A stretch of 64,000 nucleotides of DNA from Prevotella sp. UBA2809 (GCA_002351725.1 DEHD01000025.1:2353-66352); one strand, 5' to 3'. Counted from the stretch's first letter, positions 15,528 through 25,958 are shown. A program made the numbers and translations. The notes: generated by a model from the letters alone, not told the origin.

Positions 15528-16805
15528 TTATCCGCCGAAGTTATCGTACATGATTGACTCGGGATCTACGCCGAGAGAGTCGAGCATGCCCACAACGGCC
15601 TTCGACATTGGGCCAGGACCGCACATGTAGTACTCGATATCCTCGGGAGCATCGTGGTCCTTCAGATAGGTCTCGAACATCACGTTGTGAACAAATCCCG
15701 GTGTGTACTTTACGCCAGCTGCATCGGCTGCAGGGTCTGGACGGTCGAGTGCCAGGTGGAAGTGGAAGTTGGGGTACTCCTTCTCCAGTCCGAGGAAATC
15801 CTCGAGATAGAACACCTCGTTCAGCGCGCGTGCACCATAGAAGTAGTGCATCTCGCGATCGGTGGTGTGCAGAGTCTTTGTCATGTGCATGATCTGAGCA
15901 CGCAGAGGAGCCATACCGGCACCACCACCAACCCAAATCATCTCCTTCTTCGAGTCGAAGTGTGGGTGGAAGTCGCCGAAAGGTCCGCTCATGATTACCT
16001 TGTCGCCAGGTTTCAGCGAGAAGATGTAAGATGAAGCGATACCAGGGTTAACATCCATGAAGCCACTGCGGTCGGGCTTGAATGGAGGTGTGGCGATACG
16101 TACTGTAAGCATGAACACATCGCCCTCGGCAGGATAGTTGGCCATTGAGTAAGCACGGATGGTGTCCTCGGGGTTCTTACACTTGAGTGGGAACAAACCG
16201 AACTTCTCCCATGATGGCAGATACTCGTCGCCAATCAGGCTCTTGTCGATATCCTTATCGTAGTCGATGCAATCGAACTTAGGAATCTTGATCTGAGCGT
16301 ACGAACCAGGCAGGAAGTCCATGTGAGCGCCAGCAGGCAGCTGCACCTTGAACTCCTTAATGAAGGTAGCCACGTTCTTGTTAGAGATAACGGTACACTC
16401 GTACTCCTTAACACCAAGGATTGACTCATCTACATGAATCTTCAGGTCGCCCTTAACCTTGCACTGGCAACCCAAGCGCCAATGGTCCTTAATCTGCTTA
16501 CGAGTGAAGTGAGGCTTCTCAGAGTCGAGAATCTCGCCACCGCCCTCGAGCACCTGAACCTTACACTGTCCGCAGCTGGCCTTACCACCACAAGCCGAAG
16601 GCAGGAAAATACCATTCTCGTTGAGGGTAGCCATAAGGTTGTTGCCCTGTGGTACGTTGAGCACACGATCACCGTTAACTGTAATATTCACATTACCGCT
16701 GGGGCTGAGATACTTCTTAGCCACCAACAGGATAATCACCAGCAGGATGATTACCGCGAGGAAAACCCCTATACTATATGCTATAAACTGTGCCATAATA
16801 TACAC
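15528..16805 (-). CDS. nqrF: Na+-translocating NADH:quinone reductase subunit F
   Basis: NqrF is the electron-input subunit: it oxidises NADH through FAD and passes electrons to a 2Fe-2S centre. An N-terminal membrane helix is followed by a plant-type ferredoxin domain with ACGGKASCGQCK (C72, C78, C81) and a fourth cysteine in RLGCQCK. An FNR-like domain follows with RAYSMANYP for FAD and WVGGGAGMAPLRAQI for NADH. The length of 425 residues is normal. A start three codons later (MAQFIAYS) is possible. It is the last gene of nqrABCDEF. Confidence 0.97.
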   Translation of the reverse strand: MYIMAQFIAYSIGVFLAVIILLVIILLVAKKYLSPSGNVNITVNGDRVLNVPQGNNLMATLNENGIFLPSACGGKASCGQCKVQVLEGGGEILDSEKPHFTRKQIKDHWRLGCQCKVKGDLKIHVDESILGVKEYECTVISNKNVATFIKEFKVQLPAGAHMDFLPGSYAQIKIPKFDCIDYDKDIDKSLIGDEYLPSWEKFGLFPLKCKNPEDTIRAYSMANYPAEGDVFMLTVRIATPPFKPDRSGFMDVNPGIASSYIFSLKPGDKVIMSGPFGDFHPHFDSKKEMIWVGGGAGMAPLRAQIMHMTKTLHTTDREMHYFYGARALNEVFYLEDFLGLEKEYPNFHFHLALDRPDPAADAAGVKYTPGFVHNVMFETYLKDHDAPEDIEYYMCGPGPMSKAVVGMLDSLGVDPESIMYDNFGG

Positions 16806-16825
16806 TAAACATTAATCATTAAACA

Positions 16826-17452
16826 TTAAATGTTAAGGCCTGAGAAACACATCATAGCCATAGCCATGAGGCCCACGGTGATAAACACGATGCCGAGGCC
16901 CTGCAGAGGCTTGGGCACATCCGAGTACTGCATCTTCTCGCGGATGGCACCCATAGCAACGATGGCGAGAGCCCAACCGAGACCAGAGCCGAAGCCATAG
17001 ACGATGGCATCCCAAACGCTGGTGATGGCCTGCGAGTTAGAGGGGTCCATCAGGATGCGCTGCTGCATGAACAGCGAAGCACCCATGATAGCGCAGTTTA
17101 CGGCAATCAGAGGCAGGAAGATACCCAGCGCTGCATAGAGCGAGGGAGAATACTTCTCAACAGTCATCTCAACCAACTGCACCATACCGGCAATAACGGC
17201 GATGAAGAGGATGAACGACAGATAGCTGAGGTCGACACCCTCAACAAGGCAGTCGGGGCCCAGCACCTTGGTCTGCAACAGATAGTTAACAGGAACGGTA
17301 ACGGTGAGCACGAAGGTCACAGCGAGACCGAGTCCAAGCGAAGTCTTCACAGTCTTCGACACAGCCAGGTATGAGCACATGCCGAGGAAGAAGGCGAAGA
17401 TCATATTGTCGACAAAGATCGAACGGAATAATAAACTAATTATATGTTCCAT
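16826..17452 (-). CDS. nqrE: Na+-translocating NADH:quinone reductase subunit E
   Basis: NqrE is a six-helix inner-membrane subunit that pairs with NqrD around an iron centre in the Na+ pump. The protein starts [20 protein letters not shown] and contains [18 protein letters not shown] and [11 protein letters not shown], both typical of NqrE. The ATG at 17452 gives 208 residues; an in-frame start 30 bases upstream would add a charged stretch not found in the family. It lies between nqrD and nqrF. Confidence 0.96.
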   Translation of the reverse strand: MEHIISLLFRSIFVDNMIFAFFLGMCSYLAVSKTVKTSLGLGLAVTFVLTVTVPVNYLLQTKVLGPDCLVEGVDLSYLSFILFIAVIAGMVQLVEMTVEKYSPSLYAALGIFLPLIAVNCAIMGASLFMQQRILMDPSNSQAITSVWDAIVYGFGSGLGWALAIVAMGAIREKMQYSDVPKPLQGLGIVFITVGLMAMAMMCFSGLNI

Positions 17453-17527
17453 ATTCTTTTCTTTTTTTGCAACGGACTTCACGACTTTAGGACTTTTTTT
17501 CCTGTAGTCCTGTAGTCCTTGCTAAAA

Positions 17528-18151
17528 TTATTTTTCCTTATAGAAATAGGCACGATGAACCCAAATCACACATCCCACGAGAATCAGCGCCATAGCTGGC
17601 ATCGTCATCATACCGTTGTTAACGTAACCGAAGTCGTAGCAGGCATCGGGAATAATCTGGAAGCCCAGCAGACTGCCGCGGCCCAGCAACTCACGAACGG
17701 CACCAACGATGACCAGAATCATAGCGTAGCCAAGACCATTACCTACTCCATCGAGGAACGATGGCCAAGGCTTGTTCTGCATAGCGAATGCCTCGAGGCG
17801 ACCCATCAGGATACAGTTGGTGATAATCAGTCCTACATATACCGAGAGCTGAACGCTCACATCGTAAGCGAAAGCCTTCAGAATCTGCGAAACGATGGTT
17901 ACAAGAGCAGCCACAACCACCAGCTGAACCACAATACGGATGCGGTTAGGGATAGTGTTGCGGATGATAGAGATGATGGTGTTAGAAAAGGCTGTGATAA
18001 CGGTTACAGCCAGACCCATCACGATGGCGGGCTTGAGCTGCGATGTTACAGCCAGCGCCGAGCAGATACCCAATACCTGTCCGAGGATAGGATTATCTAC
18101 GTTCAACGGGTTTGTGAAAACCTCCTTATTTTGTTTACTGAATAATGCCAT
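17528..18151 (-). CDS. nqrD: Na+-translocating NADH:quinone reductase subunit D
   Basis: This inner-membrane subunit is homologous to NqrE. With the ATG at 18151 (MALFSKQNKEVFTNPL) it is 207 residues, the family length. It shows NPILGQVLGICSALAVTSQL and TNCILMGRLEAFAM. The start is four bases after the nqrC stop. A 75-bp gap with T- and A-rich sequence separates it from nqrE. Confidence 0.96.
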   Translation of the reverse strand: MALFSKQNKEVFTNPLNVDNPILGQVLGICSALAVTSQLKPAIVMGLAVTVITAFSNTIISIIRNTIPNRIRIVVQLVVVAALVTIVSQILKAFAYDVSVQLSVYVGLIITNCILMGRLEAFAMQNKPWPSFLDGVGNGLGYAMILVIVGAVRELLGRGSLLGFQIIPDACYDFGYVNNGMMTMPAMALILVGCVIWVHRAYFYKEK

Positions 18152-18155
18152 AGTC

Positions 18156-18770
18156 TTACTCCTCCTCTGCATTTTGTTTAACATTCTTCAGACCGTCCTT
18201 CAGCATGGCGTCAACACCATTCGAAGTGAGGGTTGCACCAGTTACACAGTCAACCTGAGTAGCTGGGTTCTCAACCTTCTTAACTACTGAGAGTACTACG
18301 TTGCCGTTCTCGTCCCAGATCTGCTTGCCGATGAACTTCTCCTGCCAAGCCTGAGAGTCCTTGATTTCAGCACCCAGACCAGCGGTCTCACCTTCGTGGT
18401 TGAAGTAGGCACCGTAAACCTTACCCTCGGGGTCGATAGCCAGATAGCCACTGATGCCGCCCCAGAGACCCATTCCCTTAAGGCTGGCCACAACTATGTT
18501 CTTGCCATCAATCTGGCACTCATAGAGCTTCTGTCCGTCCTTCTCTGTCTCGTTCTTAACTACCTCAGAATACTTTGCCTCGGCAGCCGAACCATCAAGG
18601 TCGCGGATGTTGAGCGAGTAGAGAATCTGCTTCTTCACATCAAGTGCTACGTTAGCATCCTGCATAGGCTTCAATGCCTGATAGACAAATGCCAGCAGGA
18701 AGGCTACGATAACCACCATTATCGCGCTATATATAATAATGTACGCGTTAGAGTTTGTATTCAGTTTCAT
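18156..18770 (-). CDS. nqrC: Na+-translocating NADH:quinone reductase subunit C
   Basis: NqrC carries a covalent FMN on the periplasmic side of the membrane. An N-terminal membrane anchor (IIIYSAIMVVIVAFLLAFVY) precedes a soluble domain. The flavinylation motif appears as DCVTGATLTSNGVD, where the family's S/T-GAT threonine takes the FMN. It has 204 residues. Its ATG overlaps the nqrB stop by four bases. Confidence 0.96.
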   Translation of the reverse strand: MKLNTNSNAYIIIYSAIMVVIVAFLLAFVYQALKPMQDANVALDVKKQILYSLNIRDLDGSAAEAKYSEVVKNETEKDGQKLYECQIDGKNIVVASLKGMGLWGGISGYLAIDPEGKVYGAYFNHEGETAGLGAEIKDSQAWQEKFIGKQIWDENGNVVLSVVKKVENPATQVDCVTGATLTSNGVDAMLKDGLKNVKQNAEEE

Positions 18771-19927
18771 TTGCGACCTCCTCTCTTTAAACGGTTAGAG
18801 ATATTGCGCTCCACAACGAAGTGGTCGATAGTAGGAGCAAACATGTTACCAAAGAAGATGGCGAGCATCATACCCTCAGGATAACCGGCATTCAATACGC
18901 GGATGATGATGGCCATTGCGCCAATCAGGAATCCGTAGATGTACTGACCTGTGGTTGTGCGGCATGATGTAACAGGGTCGGTAGCCATAAACACAGCACC
19001 GAATGCGAAACCACCCATTACGAAGTGGTGCCACCAAGTCATGCCCTGACCAGTCTGCTCGAAGAGTACTGCGAGTGCGATACCACCAACGAATACGCTG
19101 ATCATGGTACGCCAAGAGGCGATGCCTGTCCACAGCAGGATAGCAGCACCGATAGCGATAGCTACGAGCGATGTCTCACCGATTGAACCTGGGATAAATC
19201 CGAGGGCCATATCCATGATAGAAGCATCGGGATGGATGCCCTGTCCAATCTGACCGAGTGGTGTAGCAGCGGTGAATCCATCGGGCAGATCGTTACCCAG
19301 ACCGAAGATAGAGCTCTGAGCCACCCAAACGGTATCACCAGTCATCTTAGAAGGATAAGCGAAGAACAGGAACATACGAGCTGCAACAGCAGGGTTGAAG
19401 ATGTTCATACCTGTACCGCCGAATATCTCCTTACAGAAGATTACTGAGAATGCGCAGGCCAGAGCCAGCATCCACAGTGGGCAACCGATAGGAATGATAA
19501 GAGGAATGATGATACCAGATACGAGGTAACCCTCCTGGATTTCCTCACCCTTCCACTGTGCCCAGGCAAACTCGATGCCCAGACCTACGATGTAGCTAAC
19601 CAGAATCTTTGGCAGAACAGCCAGGAAACCGTAAGCAAAGAGCTCGCAGAAGCTTGCGCCGGCGAGTGTACCTGCTGCCAGATAGTTCTGATAGCCGATG
19701 TTATACATACCAAACAGCATGGCGGGCATCAGGGCGATAACCACCATACTCATAATGCGCTTCGAGTCGATGGAATCGTGAATATTCACGCCACCAGCCT
19801 TCGCTGTGTCGTTAGGCACATAAAGGAAGGTCTCAAAGCCGTCGAACACAGAGCGGAAGGCATGAAGCTTGCCACCCTCCTCAAAGTTCGGCTTTATCTT
19901 ATTGAGATAATTTCTTAATGCTGACAT
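18767..19927 (-). CDS. nqrB: Na+-translocating NADH:quinone reductase subunit B
   Basis: NqrB is the central membrane subunit. It binds FMN and riboflavin and forms the Na+ path. It has 386 residues with about ten hydrophobic segments. The covalent FMN site is in DGFTAATPLGQ, the Bacteroidota variant of the S-G-A-T motif. GGTGMNIFNPAVAARMFLFF is a family signature. It follows nqrA after 34 bases and overlaps nqrC by ATGA. Confidence 0.96.
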   Translation of the reverse strand: MSALRNYLNKIKPNFEEGGKLHAFRSVFDGFETFLYVPNDTAKAGGVNIHDSIDSKRIMSMVVIALMPAMLFGMYNIGYQNYLAAGTLAGASFCELFAYGFLAVLPKILVSYIVGLGIEFAWAQWKGEEIQEGYLVSGIIIPLIIPIGCPLWMLALACAFSVIFCKEIFGGTGMNIFNPAVAARMFLFFAYPSKMTGDTVWVAQSSIFGLGNDLPDGFTAATPLGQIGQGIHPDASIMDMALGFIPGSIGETSLVAIAIGAAILLWTGIASWRTMISVFVGGIALAVLFEQTGQGMTWWHHFVMGGFAFGAVFMATDPVTSCRTTTGQYIYGFLIGAMAIIIRVLNAGYPEGMMLAIFFGNMFAPTIDHFVVERNISNRLKRGGRK

Positions 19928-19961
19928 ATTATATTAAACATTAAACGTTAAACATGAAACA

Positions 19962-21305
19962 TTAAGCATTCTCCTTACGGAGGATGTTAAGACCTTCACG
20001 TACAATGCGTTGCAACTCCAGCTTAGAGCTATCCACGAACTCTGCAAGAGCGAAATCCTCAGGACTTACCTCGTAGATACCCAGAGCCTCCTGGCGGTCA
20101 ATATCGCCAGCGATGATAGCCTTGATGAGGTACTCGCCGTAGATATCCATAGGCAGCACCTTATCGTACTCACCACTCATAATCATGTGGCGCTCGCCAC
20201 CCTTTACGCGGGCATCGAGAGCATACTTCTTCTTGCCACACAGCCATGAGAAGTAGCTGCGGTTAACAGAGAACTGCTTGAAGCGGGGCAGAATCCAACC
20301 CAGCATCTCATCAGCATCGTTACCCTCGGGGATAACGGTAATCTCGCTGGTGTGAGCACCAAGGAATCCGTCCTTAGTTGTTGGGCGGCCTGTAAGCACG
20401 TTACCATTGATAATACGAACGCTCTTGCTGGCATCGTAGCTGTTGCTAAGCAGAGTAGAGAGCTCCTCGCCTACCAGCATATCAACGCAGGCAGGGTTCT
20501 TAACCTCGCTACCACACAGAGCTACGGTACGGCGCAGGTCAACCTTACCTGTATTGAACAGGCGGCCGATGAACAGCACTACCGATGGATCGCCGATGGT
20601 CCAAACAACCTCACCCTTGTTAACTGGGTCGATGTTGTTAACCTGAACGCCAACGTTACCTGCTGGACACTTGCCATCGAACACGGTAACCTCGGCATCC
20701 TTAACGTTCTCAAGCTTTGAGCCTACACCTACTCCAACGTAGGTCTTGGCAATCTTAGCCAGAGCCGAGATACCTGTCTGGAAGTCCTGCTCCTGACCCT
20801 CAACCTCGTACTCGAAGCTGCATGCCAGAGGCTTGTCGCGCAGAGCAGATACAAAAATTGCCTTAGGCTGCACACTTGGATTTGTTGACACAGCATAAGG
20901 CAACTGGTTGATGTATCCGAAGATACCTGCTTCCAACAATGCGTTAATAACTTGCTCGCCCGTAAGCGTGCCGACATCCTTCTTGCCGAAGTCAACGAAC
21001 TCCTGCTTCTCGTCGGCATCTACACGCACGCAGAGCACTTTTCTACGTTCACCACGAACCACCTCGCGGACTGTTCCGCTAACTGGTGAGGCAAACTTAA
21101 CCTCAGGATACTGCTTGTTTACGAACAGAGCATCCCCGGCCTTGACCTTATCGCCCTCCTTGACAACAACCTTTGGAGTTACACCCTCGAAATCATCGGG
21201 TACAAGCGCGAACTTGCCGTTTGATTTCAGCTGGATTTTCTTCTCCTCGGCCTTGCCCTCAAGGGTAATGTCTAAGCCTTTGCGTAACTTAATCACATTT
21301 GCCAT
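19962..21305 (-). CDS. nqrA: Na+-translocating NADH:quinone reductase subunit A
   Basis: NqrA is the soluble cytoplasmic-side subunit of the Na+-NQR complex and is implicated in quinone binding. The protein starts MANVIKLRKGLDITLEGKAE, as in other NqrA sequences, and includes the biotinyl/lipoyl-like segment VVKEGDKVKAGDALFVNK near residues 48-65. The length is 447 residues. It is the first gene of the six-gene operon. A -7 box TAATTTTG lies on the minus strand at 21345-21352, with a poorly spaced TTTG upstream. Confidence 0.97.
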   Translation of the reverse strand: MANVIKLRKGLDITLEGKAEEKKIQLKSNGKFALVPDDFEGVTPKVVVKEGDKVKAGDALFVNKQYPEVKFASPVSGTVREVVRGERRKVLCVRVDADEKQEFVDFGKKDVGTLTGEQVINALLEAGIFGYINQLPYAVSTNPSVQPKAIFVSALRDKPLACSFEYEVEGQEQDFQTGISALAKIAKTYVGVGVGSKLENVKDAEVTVFDGKCPAGNVGVQVNNIDPVNKGEVVWTIGDPSVVLFIGRLFNTGKVDLRRTVALCGSEVKNPACVDMLVGEELSTLLSNSYDASKSVRIINGNVLTGRPTTKDGFLGAHTSEITVIPEGNDADEMLGWILPRFKQFSVNRSYFSWLCGKKKYALDARVKGGERHMIMSGEYDKVLPMDIYGEYLIKAIIAGDIDRQEALGIYEVSPEDFALAEFVDSSKLELQRIVREGLNILRKENA

Positions 21306-21416
21306 TTATATCAGAAATTTATAGATAGATTCACGAATCGAGTGCAAAATTACTAAAAAAATACCACATAACTACAAATAATGGAAAAAAAATGCCCAAA
21401 TCCCGACAATTTGTCG

Positions 21417-21424
21417 TAATTTTG
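21417..21424 (+). promoter_or_regulatory. -7 box almost touching the TamB start
   Basis: TAATTTTG at 21417-21424 is five bases before the GTG at 21429. If used, the transcript would be leaderless or would start inside the first codons. Divergent nqrA has its own -7 box 65 bp away. Confidence 0.35.
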
Positions 21425-21428
21425 CCTC

Positions 21429-24400
21429 GTGAAGTTACTTAAACGTTTAGTTAGTTGGACAATTTGGGGTGTCATACTGCTTAATGTGGCACTTATGACG
21501 CTATCATATATACCCCTGGCGCAGCGCTTCATTGGAGGCAAGATTGCAGGGGCGATTTCAGATAAACTCGGCACCGAAGTTAGTGTAGGCAGAGTGGATC
21601 TGGGACTATTCAGCCGTATAATCATCGACGATGTTAAGATACTGGACCAGCAGCAGAAGGAAATGCTGCGGGTGGGACGATTGTCGGTACGTCTGGAACT
21701 GCTGCCGCTGCTGGATGGAAAAATATCCATTTCATCGGCTCAGCTGTTTGGCGCACATTTCCTATTATATAAGGCCGATGCCGAGAGCAAGCCTAACTTC
21801 CAGTTTGCACTCGACTCATTAGCATCGAAGGATACCACAAGCCACACCCCACTCGACCTGCGCATAAACTCGCTGATTATACGCCGCTCAAGCCTTACAT
21901 ACGACCAGATAGACCAGCCTCAGACCAACGGGGTATTCAATCCGAAGCACCTGAAAGTTCAGGGACTGAGCGCCCACATAAACCTGCGTGCACTTACCGA
22001 CGACTCGCTGAACGTAAACGTAAAGCGACTGGAGTTTAAGGAGCAGAGCGGACTAAACGTGAAGCGAATAAAGTTCCATCTGGCAGCTGGCAGGAAGCAG
22101 TCACAACTGGAGGATTTATTGGTAGAACTGCCCCAGTCGCGAGTACAGATCGACAGCCTCCGCGCCAGCTATCTGCTAACCGACAGCGGACTGCAGAAAG
22201 GCTCGCTAAACTACTACGGAAAGATTACAGATACACATATAACTCCCTCAGAATTAAGTTGTTTCATTCCAAAGTTAAAGGATTTGAACAACCCCATTTC
22301 CATCGCCACCAACTTTAGGGGCTCCGATTCAGAACTGCATATTCCCAGCCTATTGGTATCGTCGGCAGGACACGAGTTTGACCTGAACGCCAACGGCTGG
22401 ATAAGCCATTGGCAACAGCGCCCATCATGGAATCTGCAACTCAACCGTCTGGCTGCGTCCGAAGGTTACCTGAACCTGCTGGCAAAGGTATTTCCGCAGA
22501 TTCCATCGCAACTCACCACCCTTGGCGACATACAGATACAAGGCGCTTGCCATCGCGACAAACAAGGCGCAGGCGCATTACAAACCGATATCCACACAGG
22601 CGCAGGCGATGCAAAGGTTGACATGGACTTGGCAGCCGACCAGACATTCGGAGGAACCGTTGACATCAACAGTCTGAACCTGCAGAAGATTCTGGGCGAC
22701 AACAACCTGGGCAAACTTACCACAGCCCTCAAGTTGAACGGAAAACTGCGTGAGGGTCAGAAGCCAGATGTGAACGCCGAAGGACTGATAAGCCAGCTCG
22801 ACTACAAGGGTTACACCTATCGCAACCTGGCGCTCATCGGCGGCTACAACAATGGCGTCATCACCACCAATCTAGACATCAACGACCCGCATTTGGAGGC
22901 GCAGATAGAAGCTACACTATCAGATGAACAAACAAGCAATAACAAGCTGAATAACATCAAGTTACAAGCAATAATATCAAAGATAATCCCATCGGCATTA
23001 CACCTTACCGACAAGTGGGGAGAGGCTGCACTTAGCGGAATACTGGAGGCCGATTTGGCTGCCCACAACCTGAACGATGCCCAAGGTAATATCCGCCTGA
23101 GCCACTTCCATCTTTCGGCTACCGACGAGCATCCGGCTTACAGTCTGGATAACCTCAACATTACCACAGGCAGCGAGAACGGCATACACTATCTTTCGGT
23201 AAAAAGCGACTTTGCCGATGCAGAACTTAAAGGACAGTTTGACTACAGCACGCTGGCTGCATCATTAACCAACCTGGTAAAGTCAAAGCTCCCCACTCTG
23301 CCCGGACTGCCTACTACCAGCACCAAGACCAACAACAACTTTATTCTGCGCCTGATGGTGAGCAAGAGCGACTGGCTGAACCGTCTGCTGGGCGTAAACC
23401 TGCAGATAAACCAGCCATTAAACATCCAAGCCCGTGTGAACGACTTTACCAACGAGCTGTATCTGAGTGGCGCCCTGCCATCGTTTGCCTACAACGGATC
23501 GTGGTATAGCGATGGATTCATCAATATCTCATCGCCTGCCGACACCTTACGCTGCAACGTAAGCATACAGAAGCAGATGGACAACGGACAGCATCTGGAC
23601 CTGGGACTATCGGCCCATGCTGCCAACAATAACCTCACAACGTCGCTGATATGGGACAACCACGATGATGCAGAGCGCATGAGCGGACAGCTTAACACCA
23701 TCTTGCAGCTTTATCACAACGTGGCCAACAAGCCTGAGGCTCACCTGCGCATAATGCCATCGCACATCATTCTGCGTGGCGAGGGCTGGAATGTGGAACC
23801 ATCCGACGTGCTCTATAGCGACAAATTCCTACTGGTTGACCATTTCTCGGTTCAGCACGGCAAGCAGCACATCATCGTCGATGGAATCGCATCAAAAAAC
23901 GAGACCGACTCGCTAACCGTTGACCTGAGCGAGGTGGAAGTGGGCTATATCCTCGACCTGGTAAACTTCCACAGCGTAGAGTTCAGCGGCAAGGCTACTG
24001 GCAAGGCCAAGGCCTCATCGCTATTCGATGGATTCAAGGCAAATGCCGACCTGATTGTCGATGAATTCAAGTTTGAGCGTGGGCGCATGGGCGTGCTGCA
24101 TGCTAAGGCCAACTGGAACCACGAGGCCGAACAGATAGACATTCATGCTGTGGCCAACGACGGTCCGGAGGCGCAGACTCGCATCAACGGCTTTGTATCG
24201 CCTGTACATAATACGATTGACCTTGCCATTGAGGCCGATGGAACCAGCATAGAGTTCATGCACAACTTCACCAGCAGCTTCCTGAGCAGCATCACAGGCA
24301 GAAGTGAGGGCTTGGCTCGTCTGTCGGGCACTCTCGACAACATAAACCTTACAGGAAAGCTGGTAGTTGACGGCGAGGCTACCGTTACACCGCTTAACAC

Positions 24401-25853
24401 CACCTACAAGCTGGTAAGAGATACCGTAATTATGATTCCCGATGAAATCGAGCTTCACAACATGCGTATTGTCGATGCATTGGGCAGCGAGGGCACTCTA
24501 TCTGGAGGCATACACCACGAGCACCTTACCAATCTGAGCTACGACCTGTTTGTGAGAGCCGACAACCTGCTGGCATACGATTTCAACGACTTTGGTGAGT
24601 CGACCTTCTATGGTACGGTATATGCCTCGGGCGACGTGTCGATAAGCGGTCACGGCAACGATGTAATCATCAATTGCAACGTTACCCCCCAGCCCGGCAC
24701 GGTATTCGTGTATAACGCCGCAAGCCCTGATGCCATCAGCAATCAGGAGTTCATCACCTGGGAGCAGCCAAGCAAAGCCAACACGACAAACGCCAGCTCT
24801 GCCAGTCAGGCAACTACTGCAAGCTCAAGAGCGGATGACACCGATATCTACATAAACTTCATAATTAACGCCAATCCATCGGCAGCCGTTAAACTGCTTA
24901 TGGACGAGAACACCAAGGACTATATAACCCTTTACGGCAACGGCGCCCTGCGTGCATCGTTCCACAACAAGGGCTCGTTCAACATGTTCGGCACTTACAC
25001 CGTTGATCATGGTACCTACGGCATCACCATTCAGAACATTATCAAGAAGAACTTCACATTTAATCGCGGCGGAACAATTGTCTTCGGCGGCGATCCTTAT
25101 CAGGCTGCACTAAATCTGCAGGCAGTATATACAGTTAGCGGCGTGAGCCTGAGCGACCTGAACATCGGAAACTCGTTCACCAACAACACCATCCGCGTGA
25201 ACTGCCTGATGAACATAGGCGGACAGCCTGCACAGCCTCAGGTTGACTTCGACCTTGAGATGCCTACTGTTAATGCCGACGAACAGCAGATGGTGCGCTC
25301 TATCATCAACGGTCAGCAGGAGATGAACCAGCAGGTGGTTTATCTGCTTGCCATCGGACGATTCTACAACCAGGGCGTGAACAACAGCGGCACCAACGAG
25401 CGTACCGACCAGACCACACTGGCCATGCAGAGCTTCCTGTCAGGAACGCTGTCGTCGCAGATAAACACACTTATCAACCAGTTTATCAAGAACGACAACT
25501 GGAACTTCGGCGCCAACATCTCTACAGGAAACGAAGGCTGGCATAATGCGGAATACGAGGGAATAATAAACGGACGCATGCTGAACAACCGCCTGCTGAT
25601 AAACGGACAGTTTGGCTATCGCGACAACGCCACACATGCTAACCCATCGTTTATTGGCGACTTCGACGTGCAGTATCTGCTCTACCCCAACGGCAATCTT
25701 GCCCTGAAGGTGTACAACCAGACTAACGATCGCTATTTCACAAAGTCGTCGCTGAACACCCAGGGCATCGGCCTCATCATGAAAAAGGACTTTAACGGTA
25801 TCCGCGACCTCTTCTCAACCAAGAAGCGCAAACGCAAAGAGAAAAAACATTAG
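21429..25853 (+). CDS. TamB-like translocation/assembly module protein
   Basis: This 1474-residue protein has an N-terminal membrane anchor (WTIWGVILLNVALMTLSYI) and then a very long repetitive beta-rich region, as in AsmA/TamB proteins that bridge the inner and outer membranes. The C-terminal part has the DUF490/TamB hallmarks, including YGTVYASGDVSISGHGNDV, FNRGGTIVFGGDPYQAALNL, and a lysine/arginine-rich end. The likely role is lipid transport or outer-membrane protein assembly. The start is GTG, giving MKLLKRLVSW; the next Met is at residue 24. No TamA partner gene is adjacent. Confidence 0.9.
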   Translation: MKLLKRLVSWTIWGVILLNVALMTLSYIPLAQRFIGGKIAGAISDKLGTEVSVGRVDLGLFSRIIIDDVKILDQQQKEMLRVGRLSVRLELLPLLDGKISISSAQLFGAHFLLYKADAESKPNFQFALDSLASKDTTSHTPLDLRINSLIIRRSSLTYDQIDQPQTNGVFNPKHLKVQGLSAHINLRALTDDSLNVNVKRLEFKEQSGLNVKRIKFHLAAGRKQSQLEDLLVELPQSRVQIDSLRASYLLTDSGLQKGSLNYYGKITDTHITPSELSCFIPKLKDLNNPISIATNFRGSDSELHIPSLLVSSAGHEFDLNANGWISHWQQRPSWNLQLNRLAASEGYLNLLAKVFPQIPSQLTTLGDIQIQGACHRDKQGAGALQTDIHTGAGDAKVDMDLAADQTFGGTVDINSLNLQKILGDNNLGKLTTALKLNGKLREGQKPDVNAEGLISQLDYKGYTYRNLALIGGYNNGVITTNLDINDPHLEAQIEATLSDEQTSNNKLNNIKLQAIISKIIPSALHLTDKWGEAALSGILEADLAAHNLNDAQGNIRLSHFHLSATDEHPAYSLDNLNITTGSENGIHYLSVKSDFADAELKGQFDYSTLAASLTNLVKSKLPTLPGLPTTSTKTNNNFILRLMVSKSDWLNRLLGVNLQINQPLNIQARVNDFTNELYLSGALPSFAYNGSWYSDGFINISSPADTLRCNVSIQKQMDNGQHLDLGLSAHAANNNLTTSLIWDNHDDAERMSGQLNTILQLYHNVANKPEAHLRIMPSHIILRGEGWNVEPSDVLYSDKFLLVDHFSVQHGKQHIIVDGIASKNETDSLTVDLSEVEVGYILDLVNFHSVEFSGKATGKAKASSLFDGFKANADLIVDEFKFERGRMGVLHAKANWNHEAEQIDIHAVANDGPEAQTRINGFVSPVHNTIDLAIEADGTSIEFMHNFTSSFLSSITGRSEGLARLSGTLDNINLTGKLVVDGEATVTPLNTTYKLVRDTVIMIPDEIELHNMRIVDALGSEGTLSGGIHHEHLTNLSYDLFVRADNLLAYDFNDFGESTFYGTVYASGDVSISGHGNDVIINCNVTPQPGTVFVYNAASPDAISNQEFITWEQPSKANTTNASSASQATTASSRADDTDIYINFIINANPSAAVKLLMDENTKDYITLYGNGALRASFHNKGSFNMFGTYTVDHGTYGITIQNIIKKNFTFNRGGTIVFGGDPYQAALNLQAVYTVSGVSLSDLNIGNSFTNNTIRVNCLMNIGGQPAQPQVDFDLEMPTVNADEQQMVRSIINGQQEMNQQVVYLLAIGRFYNQGVNNSGTNERTDQTTLAMQSFLSGTLSSQINTLINQFIKNDNWNFGANISTGNEGWHNAEYEGIINGRMLNNRLLINGQFGYRDNATHANPSFIGDFDVQYLLYPNGNLALKVYNQTNDRYFTKSSLNTQGIGLIMKKDFNGIRDLFSTKKRKRKEKKH

Positions 25854-25952
25854 GCACGGATTAACGCGGCCAAAATTAAAATTTAAAAACACGGCTTTAG
25901 CATTACAACTAAGGCCGTGTCTTTTTTATAAAAAGCCGTGTTAATCCGTGCC
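25853..25952. terminator. Nested inverted repeats with terminator core
   Basis: A 12-pair inner stem (25889-25900 with 25909-25920) followed by CTTTTTTAT is a strong terminator for the TamB gene. An outer perfect 13-bp inverted repeat, GGCACGGATTAAC (25853-25865) with GTTAATCCGTGCC (25940-25952), encloses it and begins at the stop codon. Confidence 0.75.
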
Positions 25953-25958
25953 AAAAAT

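Noticed and set aside
17519..18145. 208-codon plus-strand ORF opposite nqrD
   Set aside because: Antisense to a well-supported membrane subunit; its composition (His, Asn and Gln rich) reflects the mirrored codons.
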